Shown one piece after another: positions 11,198 through 22,455 of a DNA stretch of 64,000 nt; positions within the stretch are counted from its first letter, which is position 1, and the number at the start of each line of letters is the position of its first letter. The translations under genes and the position numbers were made by a program. The DNA lies in assembly GCA_029448655.1 (NCBI GenBank), contig JACCLO010000001.1:248001-312000 (forward strand), read 5' to 3'. The notes under the pieces are model-generated. The model made no database searches, had not been told where the DNA came from, and saw only the letters and a list, made by a program, of their open reading frames with translations. Source of the DNA: Wolfiporia cocos (taxonomy: Eukaryota; Basidiomycota; Agaricomycetes; Polyporales; Phaeolaceae).

Positions 11198-12261
11198 CAA
11201 AGTACTCCGGCCCCAAGGACAACATCTCGTCCAAGGAATGGCTCCAGAAGATGGGGATGTACTTCGCGGATGCACAGATTGCCACGGATGAGGATAAGGT
11301 CCGCCAAGCCCTACTAAGGCTTACAGGCGAGGCCTACCAATACATGTCCCCGGTGGTCGATAAGATCTCCGCCGGGCAGACATCCGGGCATACATGGGCG
11401 ACTTTCTCAGACACAATCGAGAAGGTCTATGGCAAGAAGACGGATAAGGAGATCGCCGAAAAGGAAATCGAATCCTACTTCGGCGACGACGGCAAATCGA
11501 AGATCAAAGACGACTTCTTCGTATGGGCCCAGAAACTGCGAACTCTGGCCCGCCTCGCAGAGACTGACAACAAGACGTTGCTCAGTCAAATCAAGCGGAT
11601 CTTGCCCGAAAAAGTGTGCGAGACCCTTGGAACCCTCGAGTCGGTTCCCAACTTTTCCCTACCGACTGACTGGGAGATCTACCTCGACATGGCTATCGAC
11701 CTGTACAAACACCAGTACCCCGATAAGCTGAAGGGGAAGATCTTCGATGAGGAAAAGAAGAAAAAGGAGTCCTCGGGGTCTGACAAGACCTCCGAGAAAG
11801 CTAAGTCAAAGGCGAAAGCCGACGACAAGGCAAAGGCAGCCAAGCCATCTGGGACCGGTAACCGGCAGTCCGACTGCAAGAAGCACCCCGGGCAACATGC
11901 CTGGAAGGACTGCCCGGACAACTGGTCAAACCAGAAAAAGGCGGCTAAGCCGGCCACTAGTGGAAGCGGAACGACGAAGCCGACAGGCTCGTCAAGCGGG
12001 AGTCAAAAGTCGGGCCAGAAGAAATTGGATCCGACCAAAAAATACAAAGTCCGAGTCGTTAGCACCCAGGAGCTGGTGACTGACGACGAAGACGAGAGCC
12101 CCAAAGCCACCGTAGGGACGCTCTCCCACAACTCCCCATACATCCTAGAGGAGGTGGTTCCCCTCGCACCCACTACGCGCATTGGAGAAGAGAAAAGCGC
12201 GGAACCCTCATCGGCAGAAGAGGAAGTCCGCGTTCAGGTGACCTCACCGGCACCTGCGCCG
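11198..12261 (+). pseudogene. gag: Gag of element B, 5'-truncated and interrupted
   Basis: Open frame from the A1 junction to a solo LTR. It contains the capsid region aligned with family A gag (SSKEWLQKMGMYF; GKKTDKEIAEKEIESYFG) and a Lys/Ser-rich tail. In place of the CCHC knuckle it has CKKHPGQHAWKDC, a CX2HX3HX4C pattern. After the LTR the frame resumes at 12818 and ends at TGA 12926-12928, if one copy of the TSD CGCCG is removed. The first few codons of the open frame (11179-11197) belong to the A1 LTR. Confidence 0.85.
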
Positions 12262-12812
12262 TGTCACAAATTATTCCTTTATTAATTTAGACTCCCTCGC
12301 TATAGGTTGTATGTGCGGCGCTAGGCGTACGCCGCGCCTCTACTCCATAGCTACCTCCAGCGTCTCTCCCAGATATTGCAGGTCACCTGGTCGTCCGGTT
12401 AGCGCTGTAGGGTAGCGCGCGCCTCAGGTACTGTCACTCATGGTCACACTGTTACATACTCGTTACCTAGCACATGACCCATAGTTACATGGTGCACAGA
12501 CCAGTAGTTTAGGGCAGTCTCGGTAGTAGACACTAGCGTGTATATAGTACGACGGAATGTGGGCTTACTCCCCATTCCTAAGATTCTCGACAACTGGGCA
12601 TAGCCCCTTACTCTCACCTCTTTGTGTGCGCTCTCTGGCCGGGGGCCCAGCTCGTCTTGCTTGACTGTGCGCGCCTCAACATGTCGACTCTAGGAGTCCC
12701 TCTTTAGGGTACAGCCGACAAGTTCACCGCTGTTGCGGTTGCGCACCGCCCTGTAGGGCGCGTTAGGATTCCTCTGTAGTACAGAGTCCCACAAACGTGT
12801 AAGTTTGTGTCA
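12262..12812 (+). repeat. Solo LTR of the S-like family inside B gag
   Basis: 551-bp solo LTR starting TGTCACAAATT and ending TTGTGTCA, flanked by 5-bp TSDs CGCCG (12257-12261 and 12813-12817). It closely resembles the LTRs of S2 (38209-38767), including the CCTAAGATTCTCGAC start motif. No internal region remains, as expected after LTR-LTR recombination. Confidence 0.92.
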
Positions 12813-12916
12813 CGCCGAAACCGTCCGGCGACTCTATCAGGATCAAATTACCCTGGCTCCAGCAGCGGATAGCCGACTCCGCAACCGCCCTTGGACTCCA
12901 CGGAGGTAGTCCCTCG

Positions 12917-12928
12917 GGTTTTCTCTGA
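12917..12928 (+). promoter_or_regulatory. Candidate -1 ribosomal frameshift site between B gag and pol
   Basis: In the gag frame the bases read G GGT TTT CTC TGA: the heptamer GGGTTTT (12916-12922) fits the X XXY YYZ rule and is followed by the gag stop one codon later. The pol frame is the -1 frame and is open across this point. I did not fold the downstream RNA. Confidence 0.5.
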
Positions 12929-15610
12929 AGGCACATGCGATATCCTGCCCGCTTGTGTCTTGTAACAGTATTACCGTACCCGCTGTAAAGAGTGTAGTCG
13001 AGTCAATGTATCACATTTTTGGCAACGACGCGCGTGACTTCTCTCGGGCCTTCCGAGTAGCAGTAACACTCTGGGTATACGGAACGAAAGTGCAGGCCTT
13101 AGCCTTGGTTGACAGCGGTGCTACCATTTCAGTCATCTCGCAACGACTGGTGGATCAGCACAAATTGGTTACCAGCGACATGGCATTCCCTATCACAGTA
13201 TCGAATGCCGACGGAACAACGAATGTCGCGGGCCGAATAACGAAGTCGGTAAAAGCATACATGCAGCACGAATCCCATAAGGAAACCATAGGACTAGCAG
13301 TAATGACGCTAGAACCCGATTTGGTCCTGGGATACGACTGGCTTCGACTACATAATCCTGACTTCAATTGGAAGAAAGGAGAAATGAAATACCGCTGCGA
13401 TCATGACCAAAAAAGGCAAAGGAAGGGCGTAAACCAACCCTCGTGGGAGGAAACAGCTGAACTCCCCGAAAAGGAATTAAACGAGTGCCACTCGATTTGG
13501 GATACTCCTGTGGACATCATAGGAGAGGAGGACCCCCAAAACGAATTCGTCGCCTGGCTAAACACGCTAGACGACGAAGAACAACAGACGTTGGCTGAAC
13601 TGGTAGCTGCGGTTCTTGACAAAGACCCCGGCAATGACCCAGAAGATGCTGAGGATGACGACTCGATCGACCTAGAATCATGGCGATCGTTAGTGCCCAA
13701 ACAGTACCAAGAGTACGGGCCAACTGTCTTCTCTCAGAAAGCATCAGAGAGGATGCCGGAACGGAAGCCCTGGGATCACGCCATAGTGCTAGAACCAGAT
13801 GCGCAGCTTCCACCCCCGGCTAGACCTTACAAAATGTCGCCCCAAGAACAAAACAGTCTAGATGAGTGGATCGAAACTGAACTTCGTAAGGGTTACATAC
13901 AAAAGTCCGAAAGTCCGATGGCCTCCCCCGTATTCTTCGTAAAAAAGAAGGATGGAGGTCTTCGAATGGTGGTCGACTACAGGAGGCTAAACGGTATAAC
14001 CGTCAAAAACCGATATCCGATACCTCGAATCGATGAATTAATCGATCAATTATCCCAAGCAACCATTTTCACGAAAATTGACCTGAGATGGGGATATAAC
14101 AATGTCCGCATCAGGAAAGGTGACGAATGGAAGACAGCCTTTGTCACGCATAAGGGATTATACGAGGCTACCGTGATGTATTTCGGTTTCTGCAACGCCC
14201 CCGCAACGTTCCAGGCTATGATGAACTCCATCTTAGCCCCATATATCCGTACTGGGAAAGTTGTCGTATATTTAGACGACATTCTCATCTTCGGTAACGA
14301 CATGGCGGAACATCGTCGGATCACCAAACAGGTACTACAAACCCTGAAGGACCACAATTTGTATGCGAAACCCGAAAAGTGCTTCTTTGAACAATCCTCA
14401 ATTGAGTACCTCGGCGTAATCATTGCCGACGGAAAAATAATGATGGATCCAAAGAAGTACAGCGGAGTTCAAGATTGGCCGAGACCCCAAAAAGTCAAGG
14501 ACGTACAAGCGTTCCTGGGCTTTGCAAACTTCTATAGAAGATTTATAGAAGGGTTCTCGAAAAAGGCCAAACCACTGACAATCTTGACAAAGAAGTCAGA
14601 AGCTTGGCATTGGGACGCCGAGCAGGAGAATGCTTTCCTTGAACTAAAAGAAGCATTCACCAAAGCGCCCGTTTTACGAATCCCGTCACAAGACGAACCT
14701 TTCCGCCTAGAAACGGATGCATCGGACTTCGCTACCGGTGCAGTATTATCTCAATTAAATCCGAAAGATAAAAAATATCACCCCGTGGGCTTCTTTAGCA
14801 AGTCGCTAAGTGCCCCGGAACGGAACTACGAGATCTATGACAAGGAAATGTTGGCGGTGATAAGGGCTCTTGAGGAATGGAGACATTACCTCGAAGGAGC
14901 ACCTGAAAAGTTCGAGATATGGTCGGATCATCTAAACCTGACCTATTTCAAAACGGCGCAAAAACTGGCCCGACGACAGGCCCGATGGGCCTTGTACCTC
15001 TCACGCTTCGATTACATAATGAAGCACAAACCCGGCAAGACAATGCTAACAGCGGACCCTCTGTCCAGGCGTCCAGATCATGAGGAGGGGGTGGAACTCG
15101 ATAACAGGGATCAAATTCTACTGAAACCTGAATTTTTCGAATCAGAGCTCATGTCAATGGCTCTAGATACCTCCCATGCTGCGCCAGAATCGGATGATCC
15201 GATACTCCGAGAAATCCGCAAAGCATTGCTCGACGACAAGGTCACTAAGGATTACAAGCAACTACTCTCATCAGGTGCTCGTGAATTCCGAAAAGACCTA
15301 CAAACATGGAACTACAAAGGAGGATTATTACTCCATAAAGGCAAAGTGTACGTCCCAACCACACCAGCGGATATCAGACGGCAAGTGGTCGAATTACATC
15401 ACGATCACAAGTCGGCTGGGCATTTCGGTCGATATAAGACATACGAATTGCTATCCCGCAATTATTGGTGGCCGGGCATGTTCGTTTACGTGAAAAAATA
15501 CGTAGACGGATGTGACACATGCCAACGGATGAAAAATCACCCTCAGAAGCCATATGGCCCCCTGCAACCCTTACCGGTGCCGTCAGGCCCGTGGGAAGTG
15601 GTAACCATGA
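12922..15610 (+). pseudogene. pol: Pol of element B, first part (protease, RT, RNase H, integrase N-terminus)
   Basis: Open frame with, in order, an aspartic protease (ALVDSGATISVI), a gypsy RT (catalytic YLDD in VVYLDDILIFGND), RNase H (ETDASDFATGAVLSQ; FFSKSLSAPERNYEIYDKEM) and the integrase HHCC zinc finger (ELHHDHKSAGHFGRYKTYEL ending CDTCQRMK). It is probably made by -1 frameshifting from gag, since no good ATG lies near the start. The frame breaks at about 15609, just before the first catalytic Asp of the integrase, where one base is missing compared with A2. Confidence 0.88.
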
Positions 15611-17396
15611 CCTGATCACGCAATTGCCCAAATCTGGCATAGCAGACGCGATTATGGTGGTAGTAGACCGATTGACCAAGCGAGCCCGGTTCTTCCCGAT
15701 TTCGAATCAGTTCTCGACGAAGGACCTAGCCACGACGCTATATCATTTCGTGTACCCGATACATGGGTTACCGAAACAAATAGTGTCAGACAGGGGAACA
15801 CAATTCGCCTCTAAATTATTTGGCGAATGGTGCGAACTGTTGGGCATTAAGCGGTCAATGACAACGGCATATCACCCGCAAGCGGATGGACAAACCGAAA
15901 GAGTGAACCAAACACTCGAACAGTATCTTAGGTGTTATGTTAACATCTACGAAAAAGATAACTGGTCGAAGTTCCTCCCTACTGCTGAATTCGCCTATAA
16001 CAACGCGGCAAGCGAGACTACCAAAAACTCACCGTTCTTGGTAGAACTAGGTCGACACCCTATAGCAGGACCAAGCGATTTCGAACCAAGTCGAAACACA
16101 GATTTGAGTGAAATCGCACACAGGCGCTTTGAGGCCCAATCACAAGCCAAAGCGGCGATGAAAATTGCAGCTGATAGATGGGCCTGGTACTATGACCGAA
16201 AGAAGGAACTTGTTCCCTTTAAATTAGGAGACAAGGTACTGGTGGACGTTAGGAGCTGGCAAGACACTGAAAGGAGCCTAGCCCCCCGATACATCGGACC
16301 ATTTAAGATTATTGAAATCCTAGGTCCAGTAACGTTCAAAGTACACATGGATGCACAATATAGGGCTTATCACCCTGTGTTCCATGCCTCGAAACTAGTC
16401 ATATACAAGGAATCAACCATCGACGGACAAAAAGCCGAACCTCCAGTACCCGACAGGGACTCGGAGGAAGATGAAGTAGAATGGGAAGTCGAGGCGATTC
16501 TCTCCCATAGAGTAGCGTTTGGGAAGTGGCAATTCCTAATCAGATGGAAAGGCTACACTCATGAATACGATACTTGGGAATACGAGACCGCCCTGACTAA
16601 TGCAAAGGAAATTCTGGACGAATACAAGGCTAAACATTCAGCTTTCAATTCGCCCATAGACAACCAACTCAGACGATCGACCCAAATGCGTGGCGGAACT
16701 AAACATTCCATCACCATATTCGACCCGGATTCTCCCGATTGGGAAGAAGACACGTGCACGTGGCCCGATGACTGGCCACAGTACAGGGACGAGGTCGGAC
16801 CTAACGAACCGAAGACGCATTACAAGCGTCACCCCAATACCAAACAATGGGTACCATCAGATGTTGACTTCAACGAAGACATGGAAATTACCATAGGTGT
16901 CAATGGGACAATGCCGACCCGTGGAACAGGCGACTCAATTGGATTCGACCTGTATGCGTCGCAAGATATTCTAGTTAACAGCTGGAAATCCGCAACGATA
17001 CCCACGGATATATTCATCAAAGTTCCTTACGGGACTTATGGTCGGATAGCACCCAGATCAGGCATGGCGAAAAAGGGATTAGATGTCCTTGCCGGTGTCA
17101 TTGATCACGACTACCGCGGTGAAATCTTCGTAATGTTGATGAACCTAACTCGTGACCCGTATCAAGTACGGAAAGGGGATCGAATCGCCCAATTAATCTG
17201 CGAAGTAGCAGTAGTACCTGAAATTCGTCTCTCCTTCACACCCGAATCAGCTGCCAAGCTGAAGAGTGAAATGAGGGAGAGACAATTAAAGGACCCATAC
17301 TACGAGCCTGACCCAAGTAAACGAAAAGGAACACTAGGGCCAGAGCAGAAGAAATTAGTGCGAGGAACTCAAGGTTTTGGTTTGACAGGAAGATAA
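15611..17396 (+). pseudogene. pol: Pol of element B, second part (integrase core, chromodomain, dUTPase)
   Basis: Continuation of pol after a one-base deletion. The integrase core shows the second catalytic Asp (IVSDRGTQFA) and the Glu (ADGQTERVNQTLEQYLR). It is followed by the GPF-like region, a chromodomain (about 16480-16640; EWEVEAILSHR, LIRWKGYTHEYDTWE), a linker with DWEEDTCTWPDDWPQYR, and a trimeric-type dUTPase (about 16880-17396) with motifs DSIGFDLYAS, GRIAPRSGMA, GVIDHDYRGE, GDRIAQLI and RGTQGFG. About 40 extra residues lie between motifs 4 and 5. The dUTPase frame itself is intact. Confidence 0.88.
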
Positions 17397-17442
17397 GAAA
17401 ACTTACTTCGACAGGGTCGTCGAAATCTAAGAGAGGGGGTGA

Positions 17443-18080
17443 TGTCACAAGATTTTCCTAGTATTAATACTATTTTTCCCATATTTCTACGCATTTATCT
17501 ACGGTTTATACGTCTAACTAGTGCTTAACTGGTTGGTAACTATTCGTTACATACAAGCCGAATGATGGCCGTGTTATCTCCCGTAGCAACGGTATCTAAT
17601 CACGGTAGTTCCCGTTATAAGTCACATGTCTATTCTTGTAGCCAATCGGACATCTCGTCCGTGAAACGTCATACACATTAGCTCAGCGGACCGGCGTTTG
17701 GTCACGCCTCCAACTGACTAATGATTGCGCATTATACGCCATTCGCGCGGCCTACGCCGCACACCTATATCCCGGTTTTGATCGGCATATGTATTTACGG
17801 TGTATTACTAATTACTTAGGTCTCCGAGGACTTGCCTGTACGGATTGGGGTAATTAGATTAGGTAATAAGACTGTTAGGGGTCTTATATAACATGTATAT
17901 ATACTACGATATCTGAGCGTTAACACCTCAGATTCTATTCATTGCATTTGCACTCCGAGTTAACAACTCAGCGCGCCCTGCTCTACCTGCTTAACAAGTT
18001 CTTGTCTACTCGACAACCTCAAAGCTACCGCCTAACCAGCAACCTCAAAGCTTATAGTATAAGTGAGTAGTCTTGTGTCA
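17443..18080 (+). repeat. 3' LTR of element B
   Basis: 638-bp LTR starting TGTCACAAGATT and ending TCTTGTGTCA, directly after the polypurine tract of B. It has a TATA-like stretch near 17890-17905. The partner LTR is outside the window, so the TSD cannot be tested. Confidence 0.85.
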
Positions 18081-19248
18081 ATGGTCTTCAGACCTTAGAC
18101 TTAAGATTCTCATCTTTGGGCCATAGTGCCCCTTGATTATCTCTCCCTGCATGCCCATCTCCCCCTGCTCGTTTATCTAGACTGAGGCTGCCTTACAACA
18201 GGCACTTGGGATCCTCGACGCTTGACATAGAGCATCTCTAGAGGTTTAGGAGCAGTGCACAAGCAGCTGAGTAGTCTTGTGATAAATATGTGATAGGGTG
18301 TCCAGGGTCTTGGCACATGACTGCTTAGGCACACACTTAGATAAGATAAGGGTTTAGAGTCCGTCACTTAGTCGTTGGCTAGTTGAATGAAATTGGCTTG
18401 TGACAGTTACAAATGCATGGCTTAGGTACGTACAATCCGTCCCTTTTTATGCTAACAGTGACTCATCTGCCCATACCACCCTGATTATCAGCCCCCCAAC
18501 TCCCACTGCACCCACCATTTCCACCTTGGTGTGCTATTGACTCTGATCGATGCACGACTCTGATCGCACCATCATGTGCTGAGCACATCGACTTCCAACA
18601 TATGTGTGCCATTTTTTTGAGTGAGTGAGAAGATGAGATTTGGTGGATTTTGGTATTTTCTGGTAGCTGTTGATAGATTAAAGCAATTAAAAAATGAGGT
18701 CTGATATGAACGGGTATGCTCTGATTGAGTGAGCCTCTGCATATTGGTATGTTCGAGTATCTTGGGATAGTTGCTACATTTTCAGACAGGGCCGTTGGGT
18801 ATTTTCTGGTAATTAGTAGTATATTGGAATGCTATCCTACAAGCTTGCGGTATGTTACAGTGGTTTCTAGTATACTATTGGGCACCTAGAAAAATAGCAA
18901 ATTCTATGAAGAGTCCAACTTTAGTATCAGATCATATTGGGTAGAATCTGATACGAGGTACATTCACTGGGATTGACACCCGATTTCAATGGGCATGTCT
19001 CTATTTACCCGTGAATTACACCTGTTAAATAGCATCTGCACTATCTAGCCCTCTCTACTTCACCACACCCCAGTCAGCACATCATAGTGGCCAGTTTATA
19101 CCAGTTAATGCACGGAACGAATGGTCCATCATTGAAATATTGTCCAAGATCATTACCCAACAGGCTGCGTGTATTATCGAGGTGATACATCCTAGCTGCA
19201 ATACATGTACAGTAGCCTACTCTTGCACCATACAAATACAGATGTCCC
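18081..19248. other. LTR debris and spacer without a gene
   Basis: 18095-18180 resembles the start/U5 region of S-type LTRs (AAGATTCTCATCTTTGGGCC), so B may have landed inside an older LTR. About 18181-18405 ends CTTGTGACA and, read in reverse, starts like an LTR (TGTCACAAGCC), so it is probably a reverse LTR fragment. From 18410 to 19248 I see nothing beyond AT-rich spacer. Confidence 0.45.
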
Positions 19249-20881
19249 TCATGCCATGTTGAATGCGGGGCTCTGCCAGCCCTCACACCCATGCTCCTCC
19301 TCAGCCTTGGTGCCCACCGTGTCCTTGAATGACTTCACCTTCTGCACACCCTTCTTCATGCCCTCCCTTGCCTGCTCTGCAGCATCCTTCATGCCCTCAA
19401 CCTGCACGTCCACATCCATGCGGTCCGTGACTGCCGTGGACAGCGTGCCCTTTGGCCCGTGCTTCTCCCCAGAGAGCAGCTGCAGCTCCACACCCAAAGC
19501 AAACTGCACATCTCTGTCACGCCTGATGATGCCCATGCCCATGGCCACCCACCCACTGAGCAAGCCACCCTCACCATTCTGCAGGTGCCTGAGCTCACTC
19601 CACAGGCCCGCAATGAGGCTCACCCCACACCCGAGGCCTGTGTCCCCAAACACCTCCATGCACTGCCTGACATCCCATGCAAGGCTGTCCACCCAGTCAA
19701 GGCTGGCATGGATCTGCTCTTCAAGCACTGTTCGCAGAGTGTCCCGGAAGCATGACAGCATCACCGGCTTGAAGATTGACACCAGGATTGGGTGGTTTGA
19801 CTCTTTGATCGACAGCTTGACCTCTTCAGATACCCATGCCTCCACGTGCTGGATGTCTAGGAACTGGGTGCACTTCTGGCACTCCTTCAGACCTTCCACG
19901 GAGTTAGGGATAGAGTGCATGATGATGTCGATGTCGATGCCCTGCAGAGGGACCATAAACTCGAGTAGACTGGTAAACTCGGCAGGCCCAATGGATGCCG
20001 TCTTGTCCTTGTAATAGAAGGGGACCTCGTGGAGTGACAGCTGCAGTGCTTGAATGTATATGCAAGTGAGGGCACCAATGGCAGTGTCAGCTTGGCCGGT
20101 GGAGGTCGCTTTGATGTCAATGTCAGTGATGTTGCAGATGTATACATGTCCAGGGAGCAGACCGAATGACGAGATGTCCAGGTCCTTGAGGACCAGCTTG
20201 ACATCCTTGTCCTTGTATTCTGTTCCACAGACACATGAGCACAGCACTTGATCCGGACGTGGAGTGAGCACACCTTGGGATGGGAATGTTCTTGAGCATA
20301 CCGGCAAGCTTTGGCAGGTAGATGTTGAAGAGGTCCTGCCAGAACCACGGTGCCTTGTCCATCATCGCCTGCAGTTCTGCACTACCAGCAGTGAGCAGGC
20401 TGTCCTTGAGATCATTGCCCAGCTTGGCATGCGTCCTCCACACATGCTGCAGGTCCTCGTTGCGGTCGATCGCACGCTGGAACTCGCATGCCTCCTCCTT
20501 CAGCTTGGCAATGTCTGTCTTCCACTCCTTGCCCTTCTCCGAGTCCGCATCTAGCAGCTCCTTCCACAGGCTGTCACCCTTCTCCTTCACCTCCTCGGAG
20601 TGCAAGTACCCACGCTCATCAACGCACTTGTGGAGGTGCGCGAGGAATGAGTTGAACCACCCACGCAGGTCATTGTCCTGCTGAATGTTGATGCCACAGA
20701 TGCGCAGTGAGCTGAACACATCATCAAGCAACTTTCCGCCCACAAGGCGCTCCAGCACAGTGTGGAGGCCACAGATGCTGGTGATGAGGTGCTTCTCAGG
20801 CATTGGGTCATTGATGAATGCATCGAGGGAGGTGGCACAGTTCACGTCACCCACAGAGTCGAGTGAGCAGTGCGAGCCCAT
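19249..20881 (-). pseudogene. HAM1-like protein gene fragment, broken
   Basis: Two open frames on the minus strand, 20881 to about 20286 and about 20220 to 19249, resemble the central part of fungal HAM1-like proteins (lipid-binding BPI-like fold). Supporting features are a helical region ending LKNIPIPR, then EYKDKDVKLVL, a stretch like LLPGHVYICNITDIDI, and an amphipathic C-terminal stretch (GMKDAAEQAREGMKKG). An intron of about 60 bp (GTGTGC to AACAG) separates them, but the simple splice leaves the frames out of register by one base. The typical N-terminal part is missing and the upstream side runs into the satellite array. Probably a truncated duplicate. The family call is from memory of conserved motifs. 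Confidence 0.5.
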
Positions 20882-20929
20882 TCAGTCGCCGTACCTGGTA
20901 CGACCGGTCGTCCGATGGGTATGATGGGC

Positions 20930-22270
20930 CTGTACTCCGGCTCGCCCGATGTCGGCCGACGACGAGCCTCGTTGCTTGCACGTCCCTTCGGCCCACCTTT
21001 CCCATGTAGGCGGCACATTGAGGTGGGCCGACGAGAGGTTGCAATGCTCACGTCACCATGATCCTCGGTCGGCTGAGTAAGGAAATGCTCACGTACGCAG
21101 TACACAGGGTGGGCCGATGGCAGGTCGTGGTGCTCACGTCACAGTCAGCTTCGGTCGGCCGATCCGCTGAAGACGGTACACAGGGTGGGCCGACGGAAGG
21201 TCGCAGTGATCATGTCACCGTGAGCCTCGGTCAGCCGATCCGCTGAAGACGGTACACAGGGTGGGCCGACAAGAGGTCGCGGTACTCACGTCACCGCGAT
21301 CCTCGGTCGGCCGAGTAAGGAAATGCCCACATACGCAGTACACGGGGTGGGCCGACGAGAGGTCGCGGTGCTCACGTCACAGTCAGCTTTGGTTGGCCGA
21401 TCCACTAAAGACCCACGTAGGCGGTACACAGGGTAGGCCAACGGGAGGTCGCGGTGATCACGTCACCGTGATCCTTGGTCAGCCGAGTGAGGAAATGACC
21501 ACGTACGCAGTACGCAGGGTGGGCCGACGAGAGGTCGCGGTACTCACGTCACCGTGATCCTCGGTCGGCCGAGTAAGGAAATGACCACGTACGCAGTACA
21601 CGGGGTGGGCCGATGGAAGATTGCGGTGCTCACATCACTGTGATCCTCGGTCGGCTGAGTAAGGAAATGATATGGTGGACCGACAGAAGGTCGAGGTGCT
21701 CACGTCACCGTGACCCTCGGTCGGCCCATCCGCTGAATACCCATGTACGCCGTAAGCAGGGTGGGCCGACGAGAGGTCGCAGTGCTCGCGTCACCATGAG
21801 CCCCAGTCGGCCGATCTGCTGAGGACGGTACACAGGGTGGGCCGATGGGAGGTCGCGGTGCTCACGTCACCGTCATCCTTGGTCAGCCGAGTGAGGAAAT
21901 GACCACGTACGCAGTACGCAGGGTGGGCCAACGAGAGGTCGCGGTGATCACGTCACCGTGAGCCTCGGTTGGCCGATCCACTGAGGATGGTACACAGGGC
22001 AGGCCGACGAGAGGTCGCGGTGCTCACGTCACCGCGATCCTCGGTCGGCCGAGTGAGGAAATGATATGGTGGGCAGATAGAAGGTCGAGGTGCTCACGTC
22101 ACCGCGATCCTCTGTCGGCCGAGTAAGGAAGTGCCCACGTACGTAGTATGCAGGGTGGGCCGATGAGAGGTCACGGTGCTCATGTCACCGTGAGCATTGG
22201 TCGGCCGATCCGTTGAAGATGCTACACAGGGTGGGCCGACAGGAGGTCGCGGTGCCCACGTCACAGTGAC
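20930..22270. repeat. Tandem array of hairpin-forming satellite units
   Basis: About 15-16 units of 71-89 bp. Each holds GGGTGGGCCGAC, then GGTCGCGGT, TCACGTCACCGTGA and CTCGGTCGGCC. Within a unit, GGCCGACGAG pairs with CTCGGTCGGCC and CGGTG with CACCG, giving a ~50-bp imperfect hairpin. Units differ by CpG/TpG changes and by presence or absence of a ~12-bp block near ACGTACGCAGTAC. The short open frames across it are by-products. Confidence 0.9.
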
Positions 22271-22455
22271 TATGTAAAGGGTCGGATATTGCTGTATACT
22301 AAGGTACATCACTGAGATACGCATATTTTGTACATAATTGCTATGTTGTACAATTTTTTACGGTGTACCCTTTCCATATCCTATATATCGCTTCAAATCC
22401 ACCCCACTTTTCCTTCTGTATTAGATAGAGAAACAAAAAATCCTACGTATCCCAC
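22271..22455. other. AT-rich 3' flank of the HicA-like gene
   Basis: AT-rich, without a coding frame. Likely holds the 3' UTR and poly(A) region of the minus-strand gene ending at 22456. Confidence 0.35.

Larger units (their letters stand above)
11198..18080 (+). mobile_element. Family B Ty3/gypsy element, 5' end beyond the window, degraded
   Basis: Forward chromodomain gypsy element. Its gag is cut at 11198 by insertion of A1, so its LTR and the gag start should lie left of the window. It holds a solo LTR in gag (12262-12812), a one-base frameshift in pol near 15609, and a 3' LTR (17443-18080) preceded by a GAGAGGGGGTGA purine tract. Pol is related to family A pol but clearly diverged (different protease, RT and dUTPase sequences). 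Non-functional as it stands. Confidence 0.9.

Noticed and set aside
19205..20014. Plus-strand 269-codon frame over the HAM1-like fragment
   Set aside because: Antisense shadow; the minus-strand translation shows the recognisable motifs.
20930..22270. CRISPR array
   Set aside because: Units are tandem and related along their whole length, with no unique spacers, in eukaryotic DNA.
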